Both the position numbers and the translations under genes were made by a program. Below the pieces are notes generated by a model, which saw only the letters and a list, made by a program, of their open reading frames with translations, made no database searches and was not told where the DNA came from. Positions 1 to 8,128 of a stretch of 64,000 bases of DNA are shown piece after piece. Origin of the DNA: CAYJHC01 sp964369465 (GTDB lineage: Bacteria; Bacillota; Clostridia; Peptostreptococcales; Anaerovoracaceae); the NCBI GenBank assembly GCA_964369465.1, contig CAYJEX010000003.1, forward strand, positions 26,341-90,340, in the 5' to 3' direction. The stretch's first letter is position 1. Each line of letters opens with the position of its first letter.

Positions 1-112
1 CGGCGATCCAACATATATCACAAGTCATAACAATGCAAGAGGATTTATCAAACAAATTGATAGAGAAGATATAATGGAAGAACTTGTTACTTTTTATCTT
101 TCGAAAAAATAG
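1..112 (+). CDS. ireB: IreB-family (UPF0297) regulatory phosphoprotein, 3' end only
   Basis: The window opens inside this gene. Reading in frame from base 2 gives 36 residues ending in a TAG at 110-112. The visible part has GDPTYITSHNNARGFI and a C-terminus MEELVTFYLSKK, matching the conserved end of the UPF0297/IreB family (usual length about 85-90 aa). IreB is known as a substrate of the IreK-type PASTA Ser/Thr kinase and affects cell-wall stress resistance. It normally sits directly before ruvX, as here, which supports the call. The start and about 50 residues lie outside the window. Confidence 0.8.
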   Translation, partial: GDPTYITSHNNARGFIKQIDREDIMEELVTFYLSKK

Positions 113-233
113 TGTTTAATACCTAAATATCAAATTATATTTATGCGGGATTTATCCCGCTTTTATATTATTCGTAATATAGTTATCGATAATATATTAT
201 TGTAAACTAAAAATGAAGGGAATAGAGAAGTAT

Positions 234-656
234 ATGAAAATCATAGGATTAGATGTAGGAGATAAAACAATTGGAGTTGCGCTAAGTGATGAACTTAAGA
301 TGATTGCTCATGGTCTATGTACAATTGAAAGAGTAGGCATTCGAAAAGATGCTGGAAAAATAATAGATATAATCAAAGAGCATAATTGTGAAACAGTTGT
401 TATTGGACTCCCATTAATGCTAAATGGAAGTAATAGTATTCAAACAGATAAAGTAATTGAATTCAAAGTAATGCTTGAAAATAAAATGAAAAGTGTTGCA
501 ATGGGAAATATCAAAATTGTTTTTGAAGATGAACGATTCACAACATCTATAGCCGAAAAAGTTTTAATCGAAGGAAATGTAAGAAGGGAAAACAGAAAAA
601 AATATATAGACAAGCAAGCTGCTATAATAATATTACAAAGTTATTTAGACAAATAG
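234..656 (+). CDS. ruvX: RuvX/YqgF-family putative Holliday junction resolvase (16S pre-rRNA nuclease)
   Basis: An RNase H-fold protein of 140 aa. It begins MKIIGLDVGDKTIGVALSD, with the first catalytic Asp at residue 7, followed by the GLPL strand near 58 and FEDERFTT near 100; the late Asp is in DKQAA near 129. The family is linked to Holliday junction resolution and to maturation of the 16S rRNA 5' end. An upstream ATG at 213 exists, but the family starts with MxIxGLDVG, and a weak AGAGAAG stands just before 234, so I chose 234. It follows ireB, the usual order. The DUF1292 gene that often comes next is absent. Confidence 0.85.
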   Translation: MKIIGLDVGDKTIGVALSDELKMIAHGLCTIERVGIRKDAGKIIDIIKEHNCETVVIGLPLMLNGSNSIQTDKVIEFKVMLENKMKSVAMGNIKIVFEDERFTTSIAEKVLIEGNVRRENRKKYIDKQAAIIILQSYLDK

Positions 657-1048
657 TATTGCAGTATGTTAGGTATATGATTTCCTAAATCATTGGAAAG
701 ATTCAAGAGGGTATATATATAATCATAATTTACTCAAATTGTTTTGTAGTTAACTATTCCTAAAATCACAATTTTGGGAATAGTTAAGGCTATTAAATTT
801 ATAGATGATCTAATCAAACATTTCAAGTTATAATTCAAACTATAATCATATAATCTTGCGTATAGAAACATTTGCTTACAGTAAAATATTATTGTATGTG
901 CGCTAGAGACTTATCAATAGCACATGTTGTAGTTTCAACGTTTATCTTAACCTCTATTTTCCCTTCTAGTCGATTTTTTTTATCTTATGGACGTATTATA
1001 CCTTTTATGCACACAAGTTATTCTAATATATAAACTATGTCATTTAAA
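657..1048. other. Convergent intergenic region with a long hairpin
   Basis: No credible gene lies between ruvX (+) and the LysM gene (-). The region holds an inverted repeat with 17-nt arms at 750-766 and 771-787, differing by one G-T wobble, with loop CACA. No clear U-tract follows on either strand, so it is only a possible bidirectional terminator. A short 6-bp inverted repeat (896-901 with 920-925) was judged too weak to call. Confidence 0.5.
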
Positions 1049-1432
1049 TCAGTCAATTGTTGGTATTTGAATTACCATCCCAGGATAAATTTCATCTGCA
1101 GATATTTGATTTATTTCTTCAATTGTATATATAAACTTTCTTATATCTAGATCCCCATCAGACAGTCTATCAGCAACATTCCATAAAGTATCTCCATCCA
1201 TAATGGTATATTCAATGTATTCGTCACCAGCAATAGCCACAACATTGTTCTTAGGAAATGCAAAGTAAATAAGTGTAATAACAATGCTAAGTATCAATAG
1301 TGTCGCAAATATATATTTGACAATAGTATTTGTTATGCTTCTTCTTTTTTTTCTATTACATTTTTGATAAGTATTTCTTTTACTAACTCTATCATAATAT
1401 TCAAATGAAAATTCTCTTTCTAAATTATTCAT
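1049..1432 (-). CDS. yneA: YneA-like LysM protein, SOS-inducible cell division inhibitor candidate
   Basis: A 127-aa protein. It has a basic N-terminus, one membrane segment around residues 37-59, and a LysM peptidoglycan-binding domain around 73-124 (YTIMDGDTLWNVADRL to PGMVIQIP). This is the architecture of Bacillus YneA, which delays division during DNA damage. The start at 1432 is set by GAGGAGGG just upstream; an earlier in-frame start at 1510 would run through the promoter. Three LexA-type boxes lie directly upstream, one between -35 and -10, which strongly supports SOS control. The function is inferred from architecture plus regulation. lexA itself is not in the window. Confidence 0.75.
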   Translation of the reverse strand: MNNLEREFSFEYYDRVSKRNTYQKCNRKKRRSITNTIVKYIFATLLILSIVITLIYFAFPKNNVVAIAGDEYIEYTIMDGDTLWNVADRLSDGDLDIRKFIYTIEEINQISADEIYPGMVIQIPTID

Positions 1433-1443
1433 AATACCCTCCT

Positions 1444-1517
1444 CGAACATTTGTTCTGTTAGGTATATATTACAACGCGAACAAATGTTTGTCAATACAT
1501 TTTTGAACATTTGTTCT
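1444..1517 (-). promoter_or_regulatory. SigA promoter with three LexA (Cheo) boxes
   Basis: On the minus strand TTGACA (1490-1495) and TAATAT (1467-1472) are 17 bp apart. The box at 1478-1491 reads CGAACAAATGTTTG, an exact fit to the Gram-positive LexA consensus CGAACRNRYGTTYG, and sits in the spacer. Two more GAAC-N4-GTTC sites are at 1444-1457 and 1504-1517. The arrangement predicts tight repression of the YneA-like gene until RecA-driven LexA cleavage. Confidence 0.88.
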
Positions 1518-1566
1518 TTTTTATATAAAAAAATACATATCCTTAAATATGCACTTTTTTATATTA

Positions 1567-2586
1567 TTATCTACCGAAACCACAATTTGGATAAATACAT
1601 GTCTCACAATCAAGGCACAATCCACCTACACCTAAACTTGCTAAATAATCTGGTGTTATTATTTTATTTGCCATAACTTTTGGTAATACTAGGTCAAATA
1701 TTGTCCTTCTTGAATACATCACACATCCTGGCAAGCCCATAATTGGTATTCCCTCTTCTGTATATGCAATCATAAACATTGAACCAGGTAAAACTGGTGC
1801 ACCATATGATATCACACTTGCTCCTGTTGCTTTTATTGCTGAAGGTGTAGTATCATCCGGATCAACACTCATGCCTCCCGTACAAAGAATAACTTCTGCA
1901 CCTTCTTTTATTTTATTATTTATCTCATTTGTAATATCATTTGGATTATCACTTAAAATTGTTATTGAGATAATATCTGTATCATATTCTTTTAATTTAC
2001 TAGCTAAAGCAGGTCCAAATTTATCTTCAATTCTACCATGATAAACTTCATTTCCAGTAACTATTATTGCAACTTTCTTATGTTTAAATGGTGATATTTT
2101 CATTAATGGAGTGTTACCTCCTATTATTTTGGCAATTCCCATTTTCCCTTTATCAATTAAAAGGGGAACAACTCTTGTTCCTGCAAGTTTTTCTCCTTTT
2201 TTAACAGGAAAATTGTTTCCACGTGCAGCGATGACTATTTCTCCAATTGCATTAACATTTTTTGTTTTTTCTTCATCAATTTCAAAGATTCCATCTACTT
2301 TGGCATATAAATCAATTTTTCCTTCTTTAACATCTCCACGTTCTATATTTTCACCTCTACATAATGCCACAATTATTTCAGCAGCTTCATTTTCGTGGTA
2401 CTTCGTATCATCATTTTCCCAAACATATAGATGTTCTTTGCCCATAGATAAAAGTTCTTTAATATCCTCTTCTTTAACTACATGTCCTCTTCTAAATACT
2501 GCATCTTTTATTTCACCTGGCACAATTTTTGTCATATCATGACAAAGTACATGTCCTATTGCATCTTCTGTTTTAATTATTTTCAT
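1567..2586 (-). CDS. Molybdopterin-binding (MoeA/MogA-domain) protein with Cys-rich C-terminus
   Basis: A 339-aa protein. Its N-terminal half (MKIIKTEDAIGHVL...) resembles the MoeA-like portion. Residues about 165-310 form a MogA/MoeA molybdopterin-binding fold with VTGNEV, the TGGMSVDPDDTT loop and a GLPGC turn. The last 18 residues carry four cysteines (CLDCETCIYPNC), which could bind a metal or Fe-S cluster. It is shorter than full MoeA (about 400 aa), so I call it a MoeA-related protein and not molybdopterin molybdenumtransferase. GGAGA precedes the ATG. No molybdoenzyme gene is visible in the window. Confidence 0.75.
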   Translation of the reverse strand: MKIIKTEDAIGHVLCHDMTKIVPGEIKDAVFRRGHVVKEEDIKELLSMGKEHLYVWENDDTKYHENEAAEIIVALCRGENIERGDVKEGKIDLYAKVDGIFEIDEEKTKNVNAIGEIVIAARGNNFPVKKGEKLAGTRVVPLLIDKGKMGIAKIIGGNTPLMKISPFKHKKVAIIVTGNEVYHGRIEDKFGPALASKLKEYDTDIISITILSDNPNDITNEINNKIKEGAEVILCTGGMSVDPDDTTPSAIKATGASVISYGAPVLPGSMFMIAYTEEGIPIMGLPGCVMYSRRTIFDLVLPKVMANKIITPDYLASLGVGGLCLDCETCIYPNCGFGR

Positions 2587-2602
2587 CGCTTCTCCTTTTT
2601 GA

Positions 2603-3436
2603 TTAGTCTAAATATAATTCTTTTAATAATTTGATTTCATCTGCGTATCCTTGTATATCATTTGGTGTTTCTAATAAAAACGGTATATTCTTTAATTTAG
2701 GATGATTTATGATATTTTTTATAGCATCTATTCCAATTTCTCCCTTTCCAATACACGCATGCCTATCTTTGTGCGCTCCTATTGGATTAAGGCTATCGTT
2801 TAAATGAATTGCTTTTAATCTTTCTAATCCAATTATATTATCAAATTCCTCAATTACATCATCAAGGTTATTTATAATATCGTATCCTGCATCACTAATA
2901 TGGCATGTATCTAAGCATACTCCCATTTTATCTTTAAGCTTAACTCCATCAATTATTTTCTTTAGTTCCTCAAATTTGCTCCCTACTTCTGTTCCTTTAC
3001 CTGACATTGTTTCTAAAAGTATTGTTGATGTATGTTCTTCTTTAATTACTGCATTTAATAAAGTAATAATCTGGTCTATTCCAGTTTCTATTCCTTGTCC
3101 TGTATGGCTCCCCGGATGAAAATTATATAGTTGATGTGGGGTGAATTCCATTCTCTCTAAATCGTCCTTCATTGTTAAGTATGCAAACTCACGCGTTGCT
3201 TTTGTAGCTGAACAAGGATTTAGTGTGTATGGCGCATGTGCTAAGATTTTTGCAAATTTATGTTTGTTCATAAGTTCTAATAGTTTATCCACATCAGATT
3301 TGTCAATATTTTTCGCTTTGCTTCCTCTTGGGTTCCTCGTAAAAAACTGAAAAGTATTTGCACCTATCTCTAATGCTTCTTTTCCCATATTTGCAAAACC
3401 ACTTGATGATGATAAATGACATCCTATATTTAACAT
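2603..3436 (-). CDS. nfo: Deoxyribonuclease IV (AP endonuclease)
   Basis: A 277-aa TIM-barrel AP endonuclease that cuts 5' of abasic sites in base excision repair. The zinc-ligand motifs are all visible: HAPYTLN, FHPGSH, ILLETMSG, VCLDTCHISDAG, HLND, DRHACIGKGEIG and LLETPN. Length is typical for the family. It lies 16 bp upstream of the molybdopterin-binding gene on the same strand and may be co-transcribed with it. Confidence 0.95.
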   Translation of the reverse strand: MLNIGCHLSSSSGFANMGKEALEIGANTFQFFTRNPRGSKAKNIDKSDVDKLLELMNKHKFAKILAHAPYTLNPCSATKATREFAYLTMKDDLERMEFTPHQLYNFHPGSHTGQGIETGIDQIITLLNAVIKEEHTSTILLETMSGKGTEVGSKFEELKKIIDGVKLKDKMGVCLDTCHISDAGYDIINNLDDVIEEFDNIIGLERLKAIHLNDSLNPIGAHKDRHACIGKGEIGIDAIKNIINHPKLKNIPFLLETPNDIQGYADEIKLLKELYLD

Positions 3437-3542
3437 TTGATCGTCCTTTCTTAAGTTGTAATAATTTATCCTTTAACACACTCTTATATTTTACCTTAAA
3501 TATATAATTCTTTAAATGATTTTATTGAAAATTTAGAACAAT

Positions 3543-3580
3543 TTAAAAGAAAATCTTTAGTTATAAAGATTTTCTTTTAA
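3543..3580 (-). terminator. Intrinsic terminator after the bcd-etf operon
   Basis: A perfect 16-bp inverted repeat, arms 3543-3558 and 3565-3580, with a 6-nt loop. The arms end in runs of A and T, so it can act in either direction. It lies just downstream of etfA and upstream of nfo. Confidence 0.65.
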
Positions 3581-3618
3581 TTAAATGAATTATATTTTTT
3601 CAAAAATGTTTTATGATT

Positions 3619-4716
3619 TTACTTTGTTGACTCTTCTAACAAAGTTTCTGCATTATCCCATTCTGAAATTATTTCTGGTATAACTTTATAAAGATCTCCA
3701 ACAATACCATAATCTGCAACTTCAAATATTGGTGCATCTGGGTCCTTATTTATTGCAACAATAATATCTGAAGTTTGCATTCCAGCCAAATGTTGAATTG
3801 CTCCAGAAATTCCACATGCAAAATATATTCTAGGCTTAACTGTTGTGCCTGTTTGACCCACTTGGTGCGAATGATCTATCCATCCAGAATCAACTGCTGC
3901 TCTTGAAGAGCCTACTACTCCTCCGACTTTATCTGCAAATTTCTTTATTAAATCAAATCCTGAAGAATCACCTAGCCCACGTCCACCAGAGCAAATTATT
4001 TCCGCGTCAGTTAATGAAACTAATTCTTTAGCCGATTTAACAATTTCAACAACTTTAGTTCTAATATCAGATTCACTGATTTTAACATCAACTTTAATTA
4101 AGTCTCCTGTCGCTCCTTTTTGTAGCTCTCTTTTTTTCATTACGCCAGGTCTAACTGTAGACATTTGAGGCCTTGTATTAGGGCAAATAATTGTTGCCAT
4201 CAAGTTTCCTCCAAAAGCAGGTCTAGTTTGTTTTAATCCTTTATCATCACTATTTCTATCTAGCTTAGATGTGTTACAAGTTGTATATTTCTCCAAATAA
4301 TCAATATAATTATTCATACTAATATCAAGCTTTGTACAGTCTGCTGTAAGCCCTGTATTAAGCCTTGCAGCTACTCTAGGTGCTAAATCTCTACCTATGT
4401 GTGTTGCTCCATATATAACAATTTCAGGTTTATGTATCTCTAGTGCTTGCTCTATTACATGAGTATATGCATCAGTTGTAAAATTTTCTAAAAGTGGATC
4501 TTCAATCAAATATACTGAATCTGCTCCAGCTTCAAATAAATTTGGAACAAGTTTTTCTACGTTGTTACCTACTAGAAGTGCGCATACTTTTGAATCACCT
4601 ATTTCTCTTGAAAGTCTATATCCTTCACCTATTAGTTCAAGGGAAACATCCATGATTTTTCCAGCTCTTTGTTCAGCATAAACCCAAATGTTTTTATATT
4701 CATTAAAATTTGTCAT
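3619..4716 (-). CDS. etfA: Electron transfer flavoprotein alpha subunit
   Basis: A 365-aa protein whose C-terminal FAD domain is clear: GSSRAAVDSGWIDHSHQVGQTG, then YFACGISGAIQHLAGMQ and AINKDPDAPIF. With EtfB it forms the heterodimer that passes electrons to or from butyryl-CoA dehydrogenase. In clostridia this complex commonly bifurcates electrons from NADH to crotonyl-CoA and ferredoxin; whether this one does is inference. The ATG at 4716 has GGGAGG upstream. An earlier GTG at 4731 overlaps the etfB stop and lacks its own site. Third gene of bcd-etfB-etfA. Confidence 0.95.
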   Translation of the reverse strand: MTNFNEYKNIWVYAEQRAGKIMDVSLELIGEGYRLSREIGDSKVCALLVGNNVEKLVPNLFEAGADSVYLIEDPLLENFTTDAYTHVIEQALEIHKPEIVIYGATHIGRDLAPRVAARLNTGLTADCTKLDISMNNYIDYLEKYTTCNTSKLDRNSDDKGLKQTRPAFGGNLMATIICPNTRPQMSTVRPGVMKKRELQKGATGDLIKVDVKISESDIRTKVVEIVKSAKELVSLTDAEIICSGGRGLGDSSGFDLIKKFADKVGGVVGSSRAAVDSGWIDHSHQVGQTGTTVKPRIYFACGISGAIQHLAGMQTSDIIVAINKDPDAPIFEVADYGIVGDLYKVIPEIISEWDNAETLLEESTK

Positions 4717-4730
4717 TACTTTCCCTCCCA

Positions 4731-5531
4731 CTATATTATTTTCTTGTCTTTTAGACTAACAAGTAGATTAACTGCTTGCTCTTTTGGAATATCTCCTTCA
4801 ACCATCATCCCTTGTCCTTTTGGTTTTGGTGTAAATGATCTAAATACGTTTGTTGGAGAAGCTTTTAAGCCTACAATTGTTCTATCAACATTAATATCAT
4901 CTGCATTCCAAGTGATAATTTCTGTTTTAGTTGCCTTCATTATCCCAGGGATACTCATATATCTTGGTGTATTCAACTCTTTAATTGCTGTAAGCAAGCA
5001 CGGTGTCTTAATTTCAATAACTTCATAACCATCTTCTAACGCTCTATGCACAGTGATATTTTTCATATCATCAGAGATTTTAAAATCTTTAACATAAGTA
5101 ACTTGTGGAAGATCTAATTTTTCTGCTAATTGTGGCCCAACTTGAGCAGTATCTCCATCGATTGCTTGACGTCCTGCAAAGATCAGATCAAAGTCGCCAA
5201 TTTTCTTTACTGCTGCAGCGATAGCATTTGATGTTGCCCATGTATCTGATCCGCCAACAGCTTTATCGCTAATTAATACAGCTTCGTCTGCCCCCATAGC
5301 TATGCACTCAACAAGCATTTCTTTTGCTTGAGGAGGCCCCATTGAAACAACAGTAACCGTTACATCATCATACATATCTTTAACTCTTAATGCTTCCTCT
5401 AGTGCGTTTGCATCGTCATGATTTAATATACTTGGAACGCCATCTCTAATCAATGTGCCTGTTTCAGGATTGATTTTTATTTCATTTGTATCAGGAACCT
5501 GTTTTGCACATACTAAAATTTTAAAAGACAT
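4731..5531 (-). CDS. etfB: Electron transfer flavoprotein beta subunit
   Basis: A 266-aa protein beginning MSFKILVCAKQVPDTNEIKIN, with the family nucleotide-binding features DLIFAGRQAIDGDTAQVGPQLAE and the C-terminal insertion typical of clostridial EtfB. It lies between bcd (14 bp upstream) and etfA. It carries the second flavin or AMP and contacts the dehydrogenase. The gene order bcd-etfB-etfA is the usual one for butyrate-forming clostridia. Confidence 0.95.
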   Translation of the reverse strand: MSFKILVCAKQVPDTNEIKINPETGTLIRDGVPSILNHDDANALEEALRVKDMYDDVTVTVVSMGPPQAKEMLVECIAMGADEAVLISDKAVGGSDTWATSNAIAAAVKKIGDFDLIFAGRQAIDGDTAQVGPQLAEKLDLPQVTYVKDFKISDDMKNITVHRALEDGYEVIEIKTPCLLTAIKELNTPRYMSIPGIMKATKTEIITWNADDINVDRTIVGLKASPTNVFRSFTPKPKGQGMMVEGDIPKEQAVNLLVSLKDKKII

Positions 5532-5544
5532 TTCTTCCTCCTTC

Positions 5545-6687
5545 TTATTTACCTATAACAGCTGCTGCGATTACAATTTTTTGAACTTCTGAAGTACCTT
5601 CATATATTTCAGTAATTTTTGCATCTCTCATCATTCTTTCAACTGGATAATCCTTTGTATACCCATATCCACCATGAAGTTGAACAGCTTTTGTAGTAAC
5701 ATACATAGCAGTCTCAGCTGCAAAAAGTTTCGCCATTGCAGATTGTGTGCCATAAGGTAGTTTTTTATCTTTTAAATCTGCTGCTTGATAAATCAACAAT
5801 CTTGAAGCTTCGATTCTAGTCGCCATATCTGCCATTTCAAACTGTAATGCTTGCATTTGAGATAATTTTTTTCCAAATTGTTTTCTTGATTTTATATATT
5901 CTTTTGTAACATCAAATGCTCCTTGAGCGATTCCAAGTGCTTGAGACGCTATTCCAATTCTACCACCATCCAGTGTTGACATAGCTACTTTAAATCCATC
6001 TCCAATATTCCCTAATAATCTATCTTTTGGAATTTTACAATTTTGGAAAACAAGTTCTGTAGTTGAAGAAGCACATATACCCATTTTATCTTCAGTTTTT
6101 CCAATTGAAAATCCTTCATCATCTTTTTCTATTATAAAAGCACTTATTCCACGTGTTCCTTTACTTTTATCTGTCATTGCCATAACAACAAAAATATCTG
6201 CATATCCTCCATTTGTAATAAATACTTTTGCACCATTAATTAACCAATGATCCCCTTTATCTTCAGCTCTAGTTTGCTGTCCACTCGCATCAGTTCCTGC
6301 ATTAGGTTCTGTTAAACCAAAAGCACCTAAATGTTCACCTTTTAGTAGTTTAGGTAAGTATTTCTGCTTTTGCTCTTCATTTCCCCATCCATAAATTGGC
6401 CATGCACATAAAGAAGTATGTGCAGAACATATAACCCCTGTAGATGCACAAACTCTAGAAAGCTCTTCAACAGTTATTGCATAGCAAAGGCTATCCGCAC
6501 CTGAACCACCATATTCTTTTGGAAAAGGTACTCCTAGCATCCCTAATTTACCCATTTTTTCGACATTCTCAACTGGAAATCTATGTTCTTGATCTATTTC
6601 TGCCGCAATTGGTTCTACTTCTGCTTCTGCAAAAGCTCTAACCGTTTTACGAACTAGTTCCTGCTCCTTTGTGAGTTGAAAATTCAT
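5545..6687 (-). CDS. bcd: Butyryl-CoA dehydrogenase (short-chain acyl-CoA dehydrogenase)
   Basis: A 380-aa acyl-CoA dehydrogenase. Visible features are the FAD/substrate loops FGLTEPNAGTDASG and WLINGAKVFITNGG, the RKQFGK helix and the catalytic base Glu at about 363 in IYEGTSE. It reduces crotonyl-CoA to butyryl-CoA using electrons via EtfAB, the last redox step of the 4-hydroxybutyrate route encoded at 38-43 kb. AAGGAGG precedes the ATG. The gene is first in the operon, behind a promoter with a Rex-like operator. Confidence 0.93.
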   Translation of the reverse strand: MNFQLTKEQELVRKTVRAFAEAEVEPIAAEIDQEHRFPVENVEKMGKLGMLGVPFPKEYGGSGADSLCYAITVEELSRVCASTGVICSAHTSLCAWPIYGWGNEEQKQKYLPKLLKGEHLGAFGLTEPNAGTDASGQQTRAEDKGDHWLINGAKVFITNGGYADIFVVMAMTDKSKGTRGISAFIIEKDDEGFSIGKTEDKMGICASSTTELVFQNCKIPKDRLLGNIGDGFKVAMSTLDGGRIGIASQALGIAQGAFDVTKEYIKSRKQFGKKLSQMQALQFEMADMATRIEASRLLIYQAADLKDKKLPYGTQSAMAKLFAAETAMYVTTKAVQLHGGYGYTKDYPVERMMRDAKITEIYEGTSEVQKIVIAAAVIGK

Positions 6688-6735
6688 AAATATACCTCCT
6701 TAATAATATAAATATTAAAATATTTTCAGTAGAAA

Positions 6736-6789
6736 TTGTTATATTTGTAACAATGTAATTATTGTAGCATTTTTGTAAACAAATTGCAA
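6736..6789 (-). promoter_or_regulatory. bcd-etfBA promoter with Rex-like operator
   Basis: On the minus strand TTGCAA (6784-6789) and TACAAT (6761-6766) are 17 bp apart. Immediately downstream, covering the expected start site, is TTGTTATATTTGTAACAA (6736-6753). It differs at two inner positions from the clostridial Rex consensus TTGTTAANNNNTTAACAA. Rex senses NADH/NAD+ and is known to repress butyrate genes in clostridia. A second, wider-spaced pair (TTGTTA at 6796-6801, TAACAA at 6815-6820) lies upstream. Confidence 0.6.
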
Positions 6790-6845
6790 TATTTATTGTT
6801 AAAATATTATTATATAACAATATCGCAATATATTTTAAATGCAAA

Positions 6846-8090
6846 CTAGGTTTTTGGCTTAATATCAACAATTTCAGCTTTTTCAATTGCTTCATTTATT
6901 AGTTTTTCTGCATTTATTTTAGATTCACTTTCTAATAATCTTTCAATTTTAGGTTTTGTTGTTGGATGTTTTGGCAAAAAAATCGTACAGCAATCATCAT
7001 TAGGCTGAATTGAAACTTCAAATGTTCCGATTTTTTTTGCTTTTTCCATTATTTCGACTTTATCTAAAGCAATTAATGGCCTCATTACAGGCATAGATAC
7101 AGCATGGTTCGTTGCAATTAAAGATTCTGTAGTTTGACTTGCAACTTGTCCCAAGCTTTCCCCTGTAATCAATACAGAAGCCTCTCTATCTACTGCAATT
7201 CTTTCAGCAATCATCATCATATATCTTCTTATATGAATTGTTGTATCATCGTCTATACAATTTTCTACTATTGCCTCTTGTATTGGAAGAAGATTTACCA
7301 TATGAACTTTAAATCCTCCCATGTATATTGCAATAATTGATGCAAGCTCTTCAACTTGTTCTTTAGCTTTTTGATTTGTATAAGGATAGGAATGGAAATG
7401 CACAGCTTCAATCTTCATTCCTCTCTTCCCCATCATAAATCCTGCAACTGGGCTATCAATTCCGCCACTTAGTAATAACATCCCTTTCCCTGTAGTTCCT
7501 AATGGCAACCCACCTTGCCCTTCTATTTTTTGTTGATATATATAAGTAATCTTTTCTCTTAAATTTACAAATAAATGAATATCTGGATTATGTACATCTA
7601 CTTTTATTTTTTTTTCTTTATTTATATCGTTACATCCTTTTAATATTGCAGCACCTACTTCTCTTGCAATTTCAGGAGATTTTACTGGAAAATTTTTATC
7701 TGCACGACGCGCTTCTACTTTAAATGTAATATCATTTTTTACATTATCACTCATATATTTATTGATATATTCAATAGAACTATTTTTTATATCGTCCATT
7801 GTCGAGTTACATTCAACTGCCATGCTTATCGATGCAATACCAAATACTTTCAGTATTTCTCCCATTATTTCATCAACATCAATACTCTTATCAGCCTTCA
7901 CAAAAATTAATCCGCTATTACGTTCTACTATTACCTTACTTCCATCTTTACGACGTTCTTCCGCAGTACCTGTAAATTTACGTAAAAGCTTACGTAGTCT
8001 TTCTGCAAGCATTCTCTCAAAAAATGGTTTGTTTTCACCTTTAAGCGCTGTTTCTCCATATCTAACAATAAATGTATTTTTTTCGTTCAT
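6846..8090 (-). CDS. thiI: tRNA 4-thiouridine synthase ThiI
   Basis: A 414-aa protein with an N-terminal ferredoxin-like/THUMP region (about 60-165) and a PP-loop ATPase motif LLLSGGIDSPVAGFMM near 185. It transfers sulfur to U8 of tRNA, and in some bacteria to the thiamine thiazole pathway. There is no C-terminal rhodanese domain, as is usual in Firmicutes, where a dedicated cysteine desulfurase supplies sulfur. That gene lies directly upstream. I chose the ATG at 8090 because AAAGGGAA sits 4 nt before it; a longer start at 8117 has no site. Confidence 0.93.
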   Translation of the reverse strand: MNEKNTFIVRYGETALKGENKPFFERMLAERLRKLLRKFTGTAEERRKDGSKVIVERNSGLIFVKADKSIDVDEIMGEILKVFGIASISMAVECNSTMDDIKNSSIEYINKYMSDNVKNDITFKVEARRADKNFPVKSPEIAREVGAAILKGCNDINKEKKIKVDVHNPDIHLFVNLREKITYIYQQKIEGQGGLPLGTTGKGMLLLSGGIDSPVAGFMMGKRGMKIEAVHFHSYPYTNQKAKEQVEELASIIAIYMGGFKVHMVNLLPIQEAIVENCIDDDTTIHIRRYMMMIAERIAVDREASVLITGESLGQVASQTTESLIATNHAVSMPVMRPLIALDKVEIMEKAKKIGTFEVSIQPNDDCCTIFLPKHPTTKPKIERLLESESKINAEKLINEAIEKAEIVDIKPKT

Positions 8091-8128
8091 AATTTCCCTT
8101 TCAAATTTATTTATCATATAAATGCAGA

